64,000 bases of DNA from Carallia brachiata (lineage: Eukaryota > Streptophyta > Magnoliopsida > Malpighiales > Rhizophoraceae): positions 11,397,432-11,461,431 of the forward strand of contig JADCRB010000068.1 in NCBI GenBank assembly GCA_021464245.1, given 5' to 3'. Every line of letters starts with the position of its first letter. Position 1 is the first letter of the stretch. The notes under the pieces are model-generated. The model was not told where the DNA came from and ran no database searches. It saw only the letters and a list, made by a program, of their open reading frames with translations. Position numbers and translations under genes: made by a program. Below, one piece after another: positions 52,206 through 63,800 of this stretch.

Positions 52206-52429
52206 GAAAAACAAAATAATAGCAGCAAAAGTTGATTCAGATGGTAAGAGTATGAATTCGTTTAATCAGAAGTCTCAGTTTTAAATTTTGCGAATGCAGC
52301 CGCGTTAAATACCTGTTAGGAGACCTTTACTGCCTTTCGGGATCCTACCCGGATCGGTTCAGATTAGTCAGCCCAATAGACTGGATATTAGGCGGTCTAG
52401 ACAAAAAAAAAAAAGAAAAACAAAATAAT
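52206..52429 (+). mobile_element. tRNA-derived SINE with perfect 15-bp TSD
   Basis: The SINE body is 52221-52414 (194 bp, ending in an A-rich tail). It is flanked by GAAAAACAAAATAAT on both sides (52206-52220, 52415-52429). Near the 5' end, GATTCAGATGGTAAGAGTAT resembles a Pol III A box, and AGTCTCAGTTTTAAATTTTG about 45 bases on resembles a B box that has lost its GGTTC core. The 3' part (CTGCCTTTCGGGATCC... GGCGGTCTAGAC) is typical of plant SINEs. The clean duplication suggests a fairly recent insertion. Confidence 0.88.
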
Positions 52430-53128
52430 TTTCTAAGTCTAAAATTAAAAATAAAATAAAATAAAATATCACTAAAAACAAATGCATTCTGGACTAGACT
52501 TTAAGAGAGAAATATTTTTTAGGCATAATTTATTATTTTTTAAAAATAATATTAAATTTGTTAATAAATAAAAAGAAAAGATTTAATTTGTATATTAATC
52601 TTATAAATAACATTAAATGCAATATATAAAAATTTATAATAAAATCAAAATACTATTATAGTTTTATATTATATAAAATAATATAGTATAAAATCTTTTA
52701 TATATTATAAAATTATTTTAAATCGACAAAAAATTTGAGTTCGTAACCTTTATTAAATTTGTCAGTTTCAAAGTTTTTAATTAAATGGCAGCCGATCAAG
52801 ATTCAGGAGCACTTGGTTCGGCACCACCGCTATACTAGTTGCATAGGGTATGGACCCACCCACATATTGCCACGTCTCGCGATTATCTCAAGACGACGGC
52901 ACCCAATCCAAGGCGTGACACGCAAGCATTTCTTAGCTGTTTGATTCGTCAATTTTTGGATAAGACTCCTTATATGTAGGTTTAGTGAAGTTCATAAATC
53001 ACGTGCTCCCGGTTCCTGCCTTCACATAGCCTTATCCACTAGTTTTTTTGCTTTTTTTGCCTCACTCAAGTATTAAAACTTCCTATTTGATACTTATTTT
53101 CGATCTTCGCACCCAAATTGAGCTTTTA
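52430..53128. other. Intergenic DNA, nothing recognised
   Basis: Mostly AT-rich. Positions 52780-53040 are more balanced, but the 61-codon frame there shows no known features. Confidence 0.5.
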
Positions 53129-53384
53129 GAGAGTGTTTAGATGGTGAGAAATCGATGACAAAAAAAAAATTTGTAAAAAAAAAAGTAGTTTAAATAGATA
53201 AAAAATTAGTGAGAAAGAAATTGATAAAAAATGAAAAAAAATTTTGAGAAATAAATTATAAAAAAATAAAGTTATTTGTATTGATGAGAAATATATAAAT
53301 AATAATAATAATAAAGAAAATAAATAATAATGTGATAAAATATCATTTTCTTTCTGATCGTTTCTTATTAATCCAAACAAAGTA
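53129..53384. mobile_element. Harbinger/Tourist-like MITE, copy 3
   Basis: A 256-bp element flanked by TTA (53126-53128, 53385-53387). Its ends GAGTGTTTAGATGG and (reverse complement) CTTTGTTTGGATTA are similar, and its interior is rich in GAGAAAGAAATTG-like phrases as in the copies at 26779 and 27054. Confidence 0.6.
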
Positions 53385-53387
53385 TTA

Positions 53388-54329
53388 AGTCCAAATTTGG
53401 TTTAAGTATGAGTTGGGTGAATTATATAAGTCATTACTAAATTTATTTTTTATTTTTATTTTTGTTTTTATTTTATTCAAAAAGTGTAATTTATTATAAT
53501 TAAATTATTCAACTTTAATTTTATTTCAACTTAATCACTTTCAATATTGTTATATAACAATTAATTTATAGACTCACTTCTTAAAAAATACATTTTTATG
53601 CTACTAAGCTCATTATATTTGCTTTTGTTCAATTATCATCATCTTAATATATAAATATTTTAAAAATACATTGTGCAATTGGAATGAATACAAATATAAA
53701 AAAAGAAAAAAAAGAAAAATATGTGTCTACCTAAATACCAATAAAAAATAAAACATTTAACAAAATATTTTTGAAATTTTTAACTTTTTAAAATTCATAA
53801 TTTGAAGTTTTCTTACCGAAGTCAATTTGTATCACTCATCATGGATAATAAAAATAAAAACAAGTGATAAGTTTATTGATGAATTATGTTATTTTGTTTC
53901 AATTACTCTAACTTCGATGGTTTTTTTTTTTTTATTCTTCCACCTTTTTTTTTTGTTTAATGAAATTAATCTCAATGTTACTTTTTTTAACTGTGAATTT
54001 TAATTATCTTTTTGTAACGATTTTTACCATATAATCTCATGTTATAAGAGAGAATTGACGGGAATCTAAAATTGTTCAATGAAGCGAAGATTTCTAGATT
54101 ATGCAAATAGCTAATTCAACAGTCAATGTAATCTAATGGACCAATCAGCAAAACACCGTAGATAGAATGAATATGAATAATTTTCTAACATTTGATCCCA
54201 AGAAATTGGTCAAATAGTAGAGATGCCACGGTAAACTTTTGAACTAAGATTATATGAAAAATCTTTTTTGGCAACACGAAATGGGACACGCAATGGGTAC
54301 ATTAATTAGTACAAAGTTTCGTTCTATTC
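53388..54329. other. Intergenic DNA, nothing recognised
   Basis: AT-rich with long T and A runs and no supported feature. Confidence 0.5.
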
Positions 54330-55126
54330 TTTTTTTTTTTTTTTTTGAACAACCAGCAAAGGTCCATTAACATAAAGCATAAGTACAGAGTCAGATCCAA
54401 AAAACCAAATACATACAAAAATCCAAAACGACTGCAACAAACCGAACGTCTACAGGGAAAAAAACACCAGCACTGAACACATTAGGCTCGTATATAGACC
54501 AAGTCTGAAAGCTCAGCGGGCAGCAGCCCACAACAATAGGGCAAAGATGCCCCATTCAACTCCGCAGACACTCCTCAAACGATCACGTGAGAAGGACCAG
54601 CACTGGCGAACTCCGATGAACCACACCGCCACAAGGCAACAACATGCCATCAGGGCTACAGGGGAAGAACCAAAGCTGCCTGATCCACCTTTAGATCCAT
54701 AGGAAGCCCAAGCGGACAGACAGCAATGCCAAGCCGTAGATGCGCCCACCAGCGAGAGACCAAACCCCAAGGACCAAAGGGTCGTTAAAGTCACCGGAAC
54801 TCCGCAGAAACCCACTGTACACGCCCCGACCCATCATTAAAAGCAGAGACCCTCCCCCACCATCACACCGCTTGCTGAGGCGAGTGGGGACAGGAGGGGA
54901 GAAACAGAACCCCTAAACGCTGAAACAGTAGAAACCACAAAAACTGATCGTGATTCACAACCGAAACAAAATTACTCCACCACCAGCCACTACACTACAA
55001 CTGAACTCCAAGAAACACTCCAACTACAGTCACCAGGGCCGACTACCATGGCATAAGGCTGACTACCACCCAAAAAATCTTCACGACGTACGGTAGCAGC
55101 TACCGGCGCACGTTAGAGACAACTGA
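54330..55126 (-). mobile_element. Poly(A)-tailed GC-rich retroposon 1 (LINE-derived or non-autonomous)
   Basis: A T17 run (54330-54346) marks the tail of a minus-strand insertion. The body is about 780 bp, balanced to GC-rich and sharply different from the AT-rich flanks, ending at about 55126. The 3' end reads ...TTTGCTGGTTGTTC before the A tail. A minus frame at 54513-54815 (100 codons, Trp/Cys/Gly-rich) matches nothing I know. No reverse transcriptase motif is present. The best flanking match is imperfect: AGTTT...GTTCTATT occurs on both sides, with about 9 extra bases on the right. Confidence 0.6.
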
Positions 55127-55180
55127 CTAGTTTAATATATTATGTTCTATTTAAGAAACACTCAAACTACACTCAATTAA

Positions 55181-56417
55181 CTAGTTCTATTCAATATTAT
55201 TTTTTTTTGACCGAAACAGATATCGTTGTATTAATACACGGAGAATTCGTATATGAAAATGACGCTAACGCGTCGGAGATACCTGCTTAGAGCAGGAGAA
55301 TACATCGACATCAATAACCTACAAATCAAATGGTCACGCTGACCAATAACAAGTTAGGTATAAAACCCAAAATTACAAACCTGACTATAATTAGACCTAA
55401 TTATATCCAAAGTATTAATTAAACCTAATACAGCTGGAACAAGCTGCATACAGCAGCATATACTGTCTAATGGCAGACTAGTTGCTGAATTCATCCTGGT
55501 ATTCCAGACAACTAAATCCGAGACGGCTAATTTACCAACAGTAAATAACGCCATTGCAGGACAAAACACCCAAGACACAAAACACAAGCAGACGACATTT
55601 CGGACCCTTTTAGCGGCAGTGAAAACCGACGGCGGTGTTGTCAGCAGCGACAAGGCTGGCGTTGGAGACTCGGTCAACGGCAGAATGAGCATTGGCAGCA
55701 GTGGACAAGATGTGGGTGGCGGAAGGGACGTTGTTGGAGGGGCAGGCAGGGGGGCGGCGCTGGTGACACCAAACCGAGCTCTAGGATCAGAGGCTCGGCT
55801 GTCTCGTCGGAAGCCAGTAGAACGGCACCGGTCGAGAAGGCAGCTTCAACAACAAGATCAAAGCGACGGCGTCGCCAGAGGAAATGCACGGCGAAGAGGA
55901 CACTGCCGGCAGAGGCAACAATGCAGGAACCGTCGCCGGAGGCGCTGTCTCGATCTCCACGAGCATGTGCTTCTGCCGTCCCGTCGGCCGCCTATAGGAC
56001 GGCACCGGAAGCGACAGCAACTTCTGGGACAAGAACACCGATAGCTGGTACAGCAGTGTCGGCAGCTGAGCTAGCGGCAAAGACGGGGGCGCCTGCAGTG
56101 GCGCTGCTGAGGGTAATAGTGACCAATGTGGAAAACACCTGGAGGACATAGATCTAGAGTCGGAGATACCTTGGGTGACGTTATTACAGCTCAAATTTAC
56201 AGTCGGCAAGTCAAAAAGTCCCAATTTTCCAGATTGGGGGTCTAATGAAATAAGGAAACGTAGGGGGTGGGAAAGAGAAGCTGAGAGTGCACGAAGGGAG
56301 GAGCAAATGGAGAAAATAGAGGAGTAGGATAAAATGAGAGCAAGAGATTGGATTTTCAGCACTGGTCGGCGAGGTTGAAGGTCACCCCGCCGGCCAACTA
56401 GGCTTGGTATGGTAAGA

Positions 56418-56454
<37 letters not shown>

Positions 56455-56630
56455 CAGAGAGAGAGGAGTTTTATGGTTGGCCGGCGGGGTTGAAGGTCAC
56501 CCCGCCGGCCAGCTAGGGCCGGTATGGTAAGAAACAAGAGAGAGAGAGACAGAGAAAGAGAGAGAGAGAGAGAGGGGATAGGGGAGTGGGATTCAACTAC
56601 GTTTTTCAATCTAGTTATATTTAATATTAT
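55181..56630 (-). mobile_element. Poly(A)-tailed retroposon 2 (1.41 kb) with about 20-bp TSD
   Basis: The element is 55201-56610 on the minus strand. A T run at 55201-55208 marks the tail, and the 3' end reads ...CTGTTTCGGTC. Flanks CTAGTTCTATTCAATATTAT (55181-55200) and CTAGTTATATTTAATATTAT (56611-56630) agree at 18 of 20 positions, a typical LINE-mediated duplication. So the element looks complete despite its small size. The sense 5' end consists of two tandem monomers with CT tracts. A Ser/Leu/Pro-rich 191-codon minus frame (55787-56362) has no recognised domain. There is no reverse transcriptase, so it is either internally deleted LINE or a non-autonomous family. Confidence 0.7.
56366..56590 (-). 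repeat. Two 115-bp monomers with GC palindrome and CT/GA tract
   Basis: Copies start at about 56366 and 56474. Each contains TTGAAGGTCACCCCGCCGGC, GGTATGGTAAGAAAC and a (GA)n tract (56421-56448, and about 56541-56573). In the second copy GGCCGGCGGGG and CCCCGCCGGCC form a perfect 11-bp inverted repeat around a 10-base loop. On the sense strand of retroposon 2 they form its 5' end. Confidence 0.85.
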
Positions 56631-57204
56631 GTTCTACACTTAACCAGTAATTACATGGCCATATTTTAATTACAGTAAGTTTACAAATTATTCAAAAAAA
56701 AAAAGTGTCAAGTCAATACGTACTTTTCCATTTTCTGCGGGATTGGTCTAATATTCTTTCACTTCATTGGCCAAATGGGGCTGTGCTATGGTCAAAAACT
56801 TTGTAGCACATGATGGTTGACTTGTGATTAAGAAAAAGAATTACGTCACACAATACGCTTGGCAGCCGCTGAGCCCTTGCACCTTGATTGGAAAAAAAAA
56901 AAAGAAAGAAAAAAAATGAGGGGGGAAAAATGAGGAGGAAAAAAATAAGGGAGAGAAAAAGTAAAGGTAACGAAAATTTATTTTTTTTTGTGTTTATAAA
57001 ATGGATAATGTGAAAAAGGAAAATTATAGATTTTTTTGATTAAATAGGACTAAATAATAAAAAAAATACGTGTTATAATAATAATTTTATTTTTAATAAG
57101 AAAAAGTTTTAAGAATATAAATACAAGCATGGAGGTTATTAACTTCTCTGTTTTTCAAAAAAAAAAAAGGGCTTGGACTGGCAAGTCATCTTTCCTCTTA
57201 ATTG
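56631..57204. other. Intergenic DNA, nothing recognised
   Basis: AT-rich and A/G-rich tracts without a supported feature. Confidence 0.5.
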
Positions 57205-57580
57205 TGTGCTTGGATTAAAAAGAAATGTGTGAAAAAGAAAATATAGAGAAAGAAAGTTATGAAAAAATAAAGTTATTTAGATAAATAGAGAAAGTTGTGA
57301 GAAAAAAAGTGATGAGAAAGAAAATTAATAGTAATTTGTGACAAAAAAAGTGATAAGAAAAATAAGTTATTTGGATAAGTGAAGAAAAATATGAAAAAGA
57401 AAGTGTTGAGAAAGAAAAGTAAATATTAATAGAGAAAAAGTAGTGAAAAAATAAGTTATTTGGATAACTGAAAAAAATTAAGAGAAAAAAAATTGTGAGA
57501 AAATAATAAAATAATAATTATATCAATAATTATAATTTTTTTTCTTTTCTTACCTTTCCATTGCTAAACAAACATACCAT
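57205..57580. mobile_element. Possible diverged MITE of the TTTGTTTGG family
   Basis: It begins near TGTGCTTGGATTAAAAAG and ends near GCTAAACAAACATA. The interior is internally repetitive (GAGAAAGTTGTGAGAAAAAA, AAGTTATTTGGATAA phrases recur three or four times), like the MITEs at 26.8-27.3 and 53.1 kb but longer. No clear target duplication was found. Confidence 0.4.
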
Positions 57581-58700
57581 GAATTTGAGGAGATTGATTT
57601 TAAGTGGGGTTTCCATGAGCTTAACTCCTCTCTTGCCACTCTTTCTCTCTATCTAAATAAGTTAATTTTCTGCTTTCCCCCAATATTCTCTCCCAAATTT
57701 AAAATCGCTCAATTTAGTCTTGAAGGAAGTGAGGATTCATATTTTTTTTGTTATATATCAAGAATATAATGGTAGTTAACTTAAATAATTAATTTTTATT
57801 TTTTTCATAAATTATTATTTATTTTTTTATAATTTTTTTAACTATTTTTTATTAATTATAATTTTATTATTACTATACTATTTTTTATTTATTTCTTTAT
57901 TCACTTTTCATTCAATTTTATCATACAACCAGTGCGTTAAAGAACGGAGAAGAAGATTCTGAGACTGCAGATTTGGGTTATACTAGCGGAAAAAAGAAAA
58001 GTATCATAGAAGCAATAAAGAGAAGGAAAGAATAGGAGTTTTTATTTTATTAAATCTATCTTTCTACAGTATTCTGTTACCACATTTATTATAGTGTTGA
58101 CCTTTGAGTCTCCATACATTGAACCCAATCCACAATGAGTCAATCACGTGATCAATACAAAATCAACCCGTGAAAACACCGGGTCTTTACGATATTATTT
58201 CAGTATTGTAAGTGGTTAGAGTCATTCGTTAATATTATTATAATAAAAATAATATTTATTTAAATTTTATATTATTATTTTTATTATAATTTATAATTTA
58301 TTTTTATTAAAAAAATTATTTTATATTTTTATCTTTATTTTTGTATTTTTTTTATTTGATATCTCTACTAAAACTTTGCCTCGACTGAACAAAATTGGTA
58401 GCTCCTTCACTGCAAGTAGCTAATCCTGGTCCATAACAAATTCTCCCGCTCTATCGATGACAGTATGCTCCTCTCAACAATAACAGTTCACTCCTTGCTT
58501 GCCACGTGTCCCTTTATGCTTCTACCTACATCAATTTTTCCCCTTTCAGAACCGTTATCCTCAAGGGCAATGGAAGGAAACAGCTTTTGCAAATCACAGT
58601 TTAAGCTCCCAGGTAACTGCAGAAATAGGATGATCCGACCATTGAACCAAGACCTGAGTAGCAACAATGTTGACTCTGCCTCGTTTGACCAGGCAGCGGT
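57581..58700. other. Intergenic DNA, nothing recognised
   Basis: AT-rich. The right part (58380-58700) is more balanced and may be further decayed retrotransposon sequence adjoining the gypsy fragment. No domain could be read there. Confidence 0.45.
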
Positions 58701-58940
58701 CCAGTATGCCTATTGGAACAGCGGGGACGGTAAGATCCGGTAAGGAAGGCATCAATTTCCGCAACAAACTCTTTCCAGTGCAGACATTGGAGCTTCCTTT
58801 AGAGTTGTGAAGTCCTTTTCAGCTTTCGGGACCCCATGAGAAAACATCCTGCTTTAACAAGTCAGTCAAGGGTTTGCTTGTAGAGCCATATCCTGCAATA
58901 AATCTTCTGCAATAGTTGTTAGGCGCGATGTTAGATTTCT
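58701..58940 (-). pseudogene. Ty3/gypsy polymerase remnant (RT-RNase H junction)
   Basis: The minus strand encodes YCRRFIAGYGSTSKPLTDLL then FSW (58932 downwards). After a frame change it reads AEKDFTTLKEAPMSALE, and after another EFVAEIDAFLTG. These match the gypsy region linking reverse transcriptase to RNase H (usual pattern YYRRFI.GY..I.KPLT.LL, A...LK.A, F.VETDAS). Frame breaks and loss of the rest of pol show it is dead. No LTRs were seen nearby. Confidence 0.8.
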
Positions 58941-60289
58941 TTTTCTTTTTTTTTTTTATCAAAAAAAATCTAAGTGAGGAGAAACTGTTTCGGATTAAAA
59001 TAGAGAAAATCATAAATTTCAAAGAGAAATTACATTAGATTTAAATATCACCTACTAAAAAAGACCGACTTATAGTAAATTTATATATTATCCATTAAGA
59101 AGGACCGGTAAGATTCAAACTCCAAACCTTTCAAATTGAAATCCAAAACTTTACTAACTCAATTAACTTTTGTTAGTTTAGATTTCAAATTCATTCATAT
59201 TATGATTCAACGTGAAAATATTCACTCAGACTCAATAATATTTTGATAATAAATTTTTTCTGTGAGAGAAATTAGATAAAAATATTAACGAGTAACTATT
59301 AACCTTAACTCACAAAAACGATGATTATCATATCTATGATGCACTTTTTTTTTAATTAAAAAAATTGGGTATTTCACAATTCAAAAAGCGATTGAAGCTC
59401 CAAATTTTAGGAAATGTTAAATTTACGCAACTTCATTTATATTTTTAAGAAAATACTATTTCTGCAATTCATGTGTGATTTCTCAATTATAATATAATAA
59501 CTTATCATTACATCGGGTCATGCTCTTGCAGAATTTATGCATATAATTTAATTTGATTAAAATTCGTCAGTAAGAGTATCTCCACTTAGTTAATTTATCC
59601 AGTCAATTAAAATTCTAATAGGTTAAAAAAACTTTGGGTAATAAACAACTTTGGGGAATAAACTATATTAACGAAAAGGCACTTAAGACATCTCATATGT
59701 GAAGAGGAGCCACAGATTATTGTTTGCGGAAGCTAATCTGAACATATAATATTTTTTTTTTATTTTTAGATATTTAATATTATGATACTAAAATTTAAAA
59801 TTATTTTCACATGTTAGAAAAGAGTCGATATTGAATATCACTCAACAAAAATAATACAAATACATATTATATAAACTCTCTCTCACTTGTACAAGATGAG
59901 TAAAAGTTTAGGTCAATTTTTATTTTGAGCCCATTACACTTTTATAAGTTTTTTGTCCCATTTTTTATCAGAATGTAACAAATTTTTAATTTCTTACAAT
60001 TAGGATAATATTTGTATAATAAAAAATAATAAGATGTATTATTTTTATTATAAAAATTATTATCATAATTACTAAAAATCAAAAACTTATTATAATCTAG
60101 CAAAAAATGGACAAAAAATTTTAAAAGTGTACTTTTTTTTCTTTTATTTTATATTAATTATGACCAGTTCCGTTCCCCTCGGTATTACAGGGTGAAAGGA
60201 AATGAAATGAATAATATCATTTAAGTGAAATGAAATTTTGTAAGTAAAATAAGAGTCGGGCAGTGGAAGCGGTGAAAGTTCATGGCTTG
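58941..60289. other. Intergenic DNA, nothing recognised
   Basis: AT-rich sequence with no supported feature. Confidence 0.5.
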
Positions 60290-60672
60290 TTTGTTTTGTA
60301 AGGGAAAATGAGGAATATTAGAAAATTATAATAATTATTATTTATTTTTTTATATATATTTTTTATTTTTTTATATTATTCTAAATAATTTTATTTTTTC
60401 ACTATTTTTTTTTTATAAATTACCATTTACTTTTTTGTTCGTCGTACTTCCTTTCTCCTAACTTTCTACATTTTTTTAAATAATTTTATTTTTATTACTA
60501 CTTTTTCTCTCAAAAATTATTATTTATCTTTTTTTTACCATATTTCTTTTTTCTCAATTTCCTCCCCCACTTCAATTTTTTTTTTCTCTATTTTTTTTCC
60601 TTTTCTCTTTATTTCTCCATTTTTTCTCTCACTCCTAAAGAAGAGAATAAAAATATTCCTCCAAACAAGGGG
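60290..60672. mobile_element. Possible MITE upstream of the GPAT gene
   Basis: It begins CTTGTTTGTTTTGTAAGGGA and ends CTCCAAACAAG, a short inverted match, with an interior of T/C-rich phrases like the other MITEs here. The target duplication is not clear. If real, it ends about 200 bp before the GPAT start codon. Confidence 0.35.
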
Positions 60673-60870
60673 TTCGGCCTGCTCTCTCTTTGGCTGGGTG
60701 GGTGGGTGGCGAAGAAATCCGAAACCAAGCAAGGCCACAAAAAAAAATCCGCCATGAAATTGACAAAGAAAAGAAAAAAAAAAGTAGGAATAATCCAGCA
60801 GAGCAGATAAGTAGGCAAAAGACTGTCTCGTAATTGGTTTCTTATATTTTTTTTTTTGTTTTCGAGAGAG
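60673..60870 (+). promoter_or_regulatory. Presumed 5' leader / core promoter of the GPAT gene
   Basis: About 200 bp directly before the likely start codon. An upstream ATG at 60754 opens an 18-codon Lys-rich frame (MKLTKKRKKKVGIIQQSR) ending at TAA 60808-60810, a possible uORF. No clear TATA box was found, and the transcription start cannot be placed. Confidence 0.4.
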
Positions 60871-63800
60871 ATGTTCCTCTCCAGTAGTGCCTGTACTTCC
60901 TGCTGTTCCACTATTCCCTCCACGTTCCTCTCCTCCTCATCCTCCTCCTTCTCCTCCTCCTCTGCAAGAATATCTTCTTTTTCTCAATCTTCGCCTTCTC
61001 TCCTCAGCCTTAGGGTTTTTCTTCTTCTTCTTCTTCTTCTTCTTCTCTTCGGTTTCTTTTTTGTTGTCTTCTTCTTCCTCTTCTTTTTGTTTTCGTGCTT
61101 CTTCTTGTGCTGCTGCTTCTACGCTTGGGTTCAGATCCACTGTGCGAAAGTCCATCACCTGTCCCTGCGTCCTCGCGTCTCCGAACGTTCACGCAATGGC
61201 CGACCTCGTCAAGAATCAAATGCAGGAGGAGGAGGAGAACCTCGAGGCGGCGAGCAAGAAGAAAAGTCATTCCCGCACGTTTCTCGATGCCACTACTGAA
61301 GAAGGTTTTTCAAACCCCACCGCCTCTCTCTCTCTCTCTCTTTATTTTAATCCATTCTTTTCTTTTTTTTTGTTCTTTTTGGCTTGTTTGTTTGCTGAGA
61401 AAATGTAAGACCGTTTGATTATTCTGTCTTGTTTTTTTTGGCATTCTTTTTCTTTGTTTCTTTTTTCAAGAATTTCCTTCCTCCGTTTCTTTTTGTTTCT
61501 TGAGTTTAACTCTATGTGTAATATACATGTTCACGAGAATTAATCCAAATTATATTCTCCACACTTTTAATCTTAAATTACTCTCAAAATTTCCATTTGC
61601 CTCAAATTTTTATCTCAATTTCATCTTAATCCTTTAATTAATCCTTGCATTAGTATTTTTTTTGTCCCGTTCCTGTTACTCCATAAATGAGAAGCTAAAA
61701 GAAAAAAAACGTTTAACATTTTTTTTTTGTACTTGTTGTTAGGCTTTCTTCTAGCTTACATTTGGCTTAGGTGTGATCTCTGGATAACTAGCTTTTTTGT
61801 GTTGGGCTGAATATGTCTCTGCAGAGTTGCTGTGTGGAATCAGGAAGGAAACAGAAGCAGGAAGGCTGCCTCCAAATGTTGCAGCAGGGATGGAAGAACT
61901 GTATCATACCTACAAAAATGCTGTAAAGAGTTATACTTAAACTCATGCTTTACTGCACAAATATTTGTTTGTTTGAGGCTTTGTGCTGAATTGGATTCTT
62001 TTGCACTGTTGATGGGTCCTCGGTCACCGTCATGCTTTCTAAATAATAGAGCGCCTTTTTTTTTTTTTTTAATATCTTATGAGTTCCCATGTGATGTTAC
62101 CTTGTATGATGCATGCTAACTATCGAGTAAAAGATTGGGAATTTTGTCCTGAAATGATGTGTATTTTGGATGATATATTTGGAGTTGGCACGCTTGTTGG
62201 AAATTATTTGGATAGGAAACCTGGCAAGTTTCCACGTGAAATCAGCTGTTGTTCATATGTTGGGTTCTCCCTACTCTGATGGCTTTTTACTCTGTTTACC
62301 AATTCTTGTAAAATCTGGAACCTGTTTGGAAAGTCATCCGTGTCTAATGAAAAGTTCCAGTCCTCCAATTATAAATCTAAATCTCAATGCTGAAAGCTTC
62401 AATAGCTCCTGCTGTTAATGTATTGTCCAAGTCGTAGTGCTGTGTCGTTCATTTTAGTGGCTGCGCCATTGTTTAATTTGAGCTTGATTTTTCCTGCTTT
62501 TTTCACTTCCGGTTTCTTCATGTTCCTATGTCATCTTTTCTCTGCCTCTCCTCCTATTCCTTTGATAGGTGTGGGTGCACCAAGTACATAATATAGCTCC
62601 CTAAAGAAGACCCCATAAAAGGAGAAACAAGAGAGGAGGCATCTAAATGAATTGCAGTTATTAACTAGCAATGACTTGCAAAATGATTATATAAAGTTTG
62701 CTTTTGGATAGATGAACACCAAGAACAGTTTCTTTGGAATTTGACATCCTGTTAATGAATTCTTAATCTCTTCAGATGAAGGCATCTAAATGAACTTTTG
62801 TTCATTTGATGGATTTGCAAAAACAATTATCCCTACTTGTCATGGATAGTGCATTTTTGCATTCCTGTCTGTTTGGAACATTCCTGATTCTACCTTTTGT
62901 TGTCCAACTGGTCTTCTATTTGGTGTGTTTTGCCCCATGATGTGTGTGTCATTATGGCAAATTGTTTTTATTAATCCAAACACTTGATTGACTGACTAGA
63001 TCAGTAGTATAAAGACCATATTAATTTGCATAGAATTTTCTAGATTCACTGAAACTCAACACTGCACGTGTGTTTACTTTTTATCTTGCTGTGATTTGCA
63101 AAGTTAGAGGATTCTGTATGTTTGTCTTTTCTTTGAGACTTCATGATTGCATATTTGCATTTTCTTGAGCGTACCATGCTATTATACTGCAGGTTTTGCA
63201 AAGTGGAATTCCCAATGCAAATGAGGTTGTGTTGTCAAATATGGCAGCTGCACTGGATCGTGTATTTTTGGACGTGGAGGTAATTTTGACTGCATAAACC
63301 TTGTGAAGATGCTATCGCATTACGCATCATTTTCGTATCTGAACCATTTATTTGAAAAATGCAATAATTTTTTTCAGGATCCTTTTGTCTTTGCTCCTTA
63401 TCACAAAGCATTGCGGGAGCCATTTGACTACTACAAGTTTGGTCAAAATTACATTCGCCCGTTAATTGATTTTAAGTGAGTTCTGAACTTTTAATGTGTT
63501 TTCAAATTATATTTCAATAGCGTATTTTGTAGTTGTCTGTGCATAGCTTCTTGAAATCTGGAAAATGAGACATGCACATATGTGCTGAAAACTGTCTCTG
63601 CAAATGATAGAGTCCTTAAATGAACATTTTTGCATTTGTTAAAGGGAATCTATTGATTTCATTTAATTCGTGGACTTAGAAGTATGACAAACTTAGGCAT
63701 TAAATGTAAAGATAGTCTTGAATTTTTTTATGGAGGAAATAGCAAAACAGGAAACTTAAGCGTGGCAGAAATTTCTAGTCTATGCAGTCAACGATTATTT

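Noticed and set aside
55787..56362. 191-codon minus-strand frame as a real protein gene
   Set aside because: It lies wholly inside the retroposon. It is low-complexity Ser/Leu/Pro, and its opposite strand is also open, which points to composition and not coding.
60887..61408. Long open frame that could be taken to start at 60887
   Set aside because: The codon at 60887 is GTG, not ATG. The frame contains the true GPAT coding sequence but has no in-frame ATG before 61196, so this is not an ordinary start.
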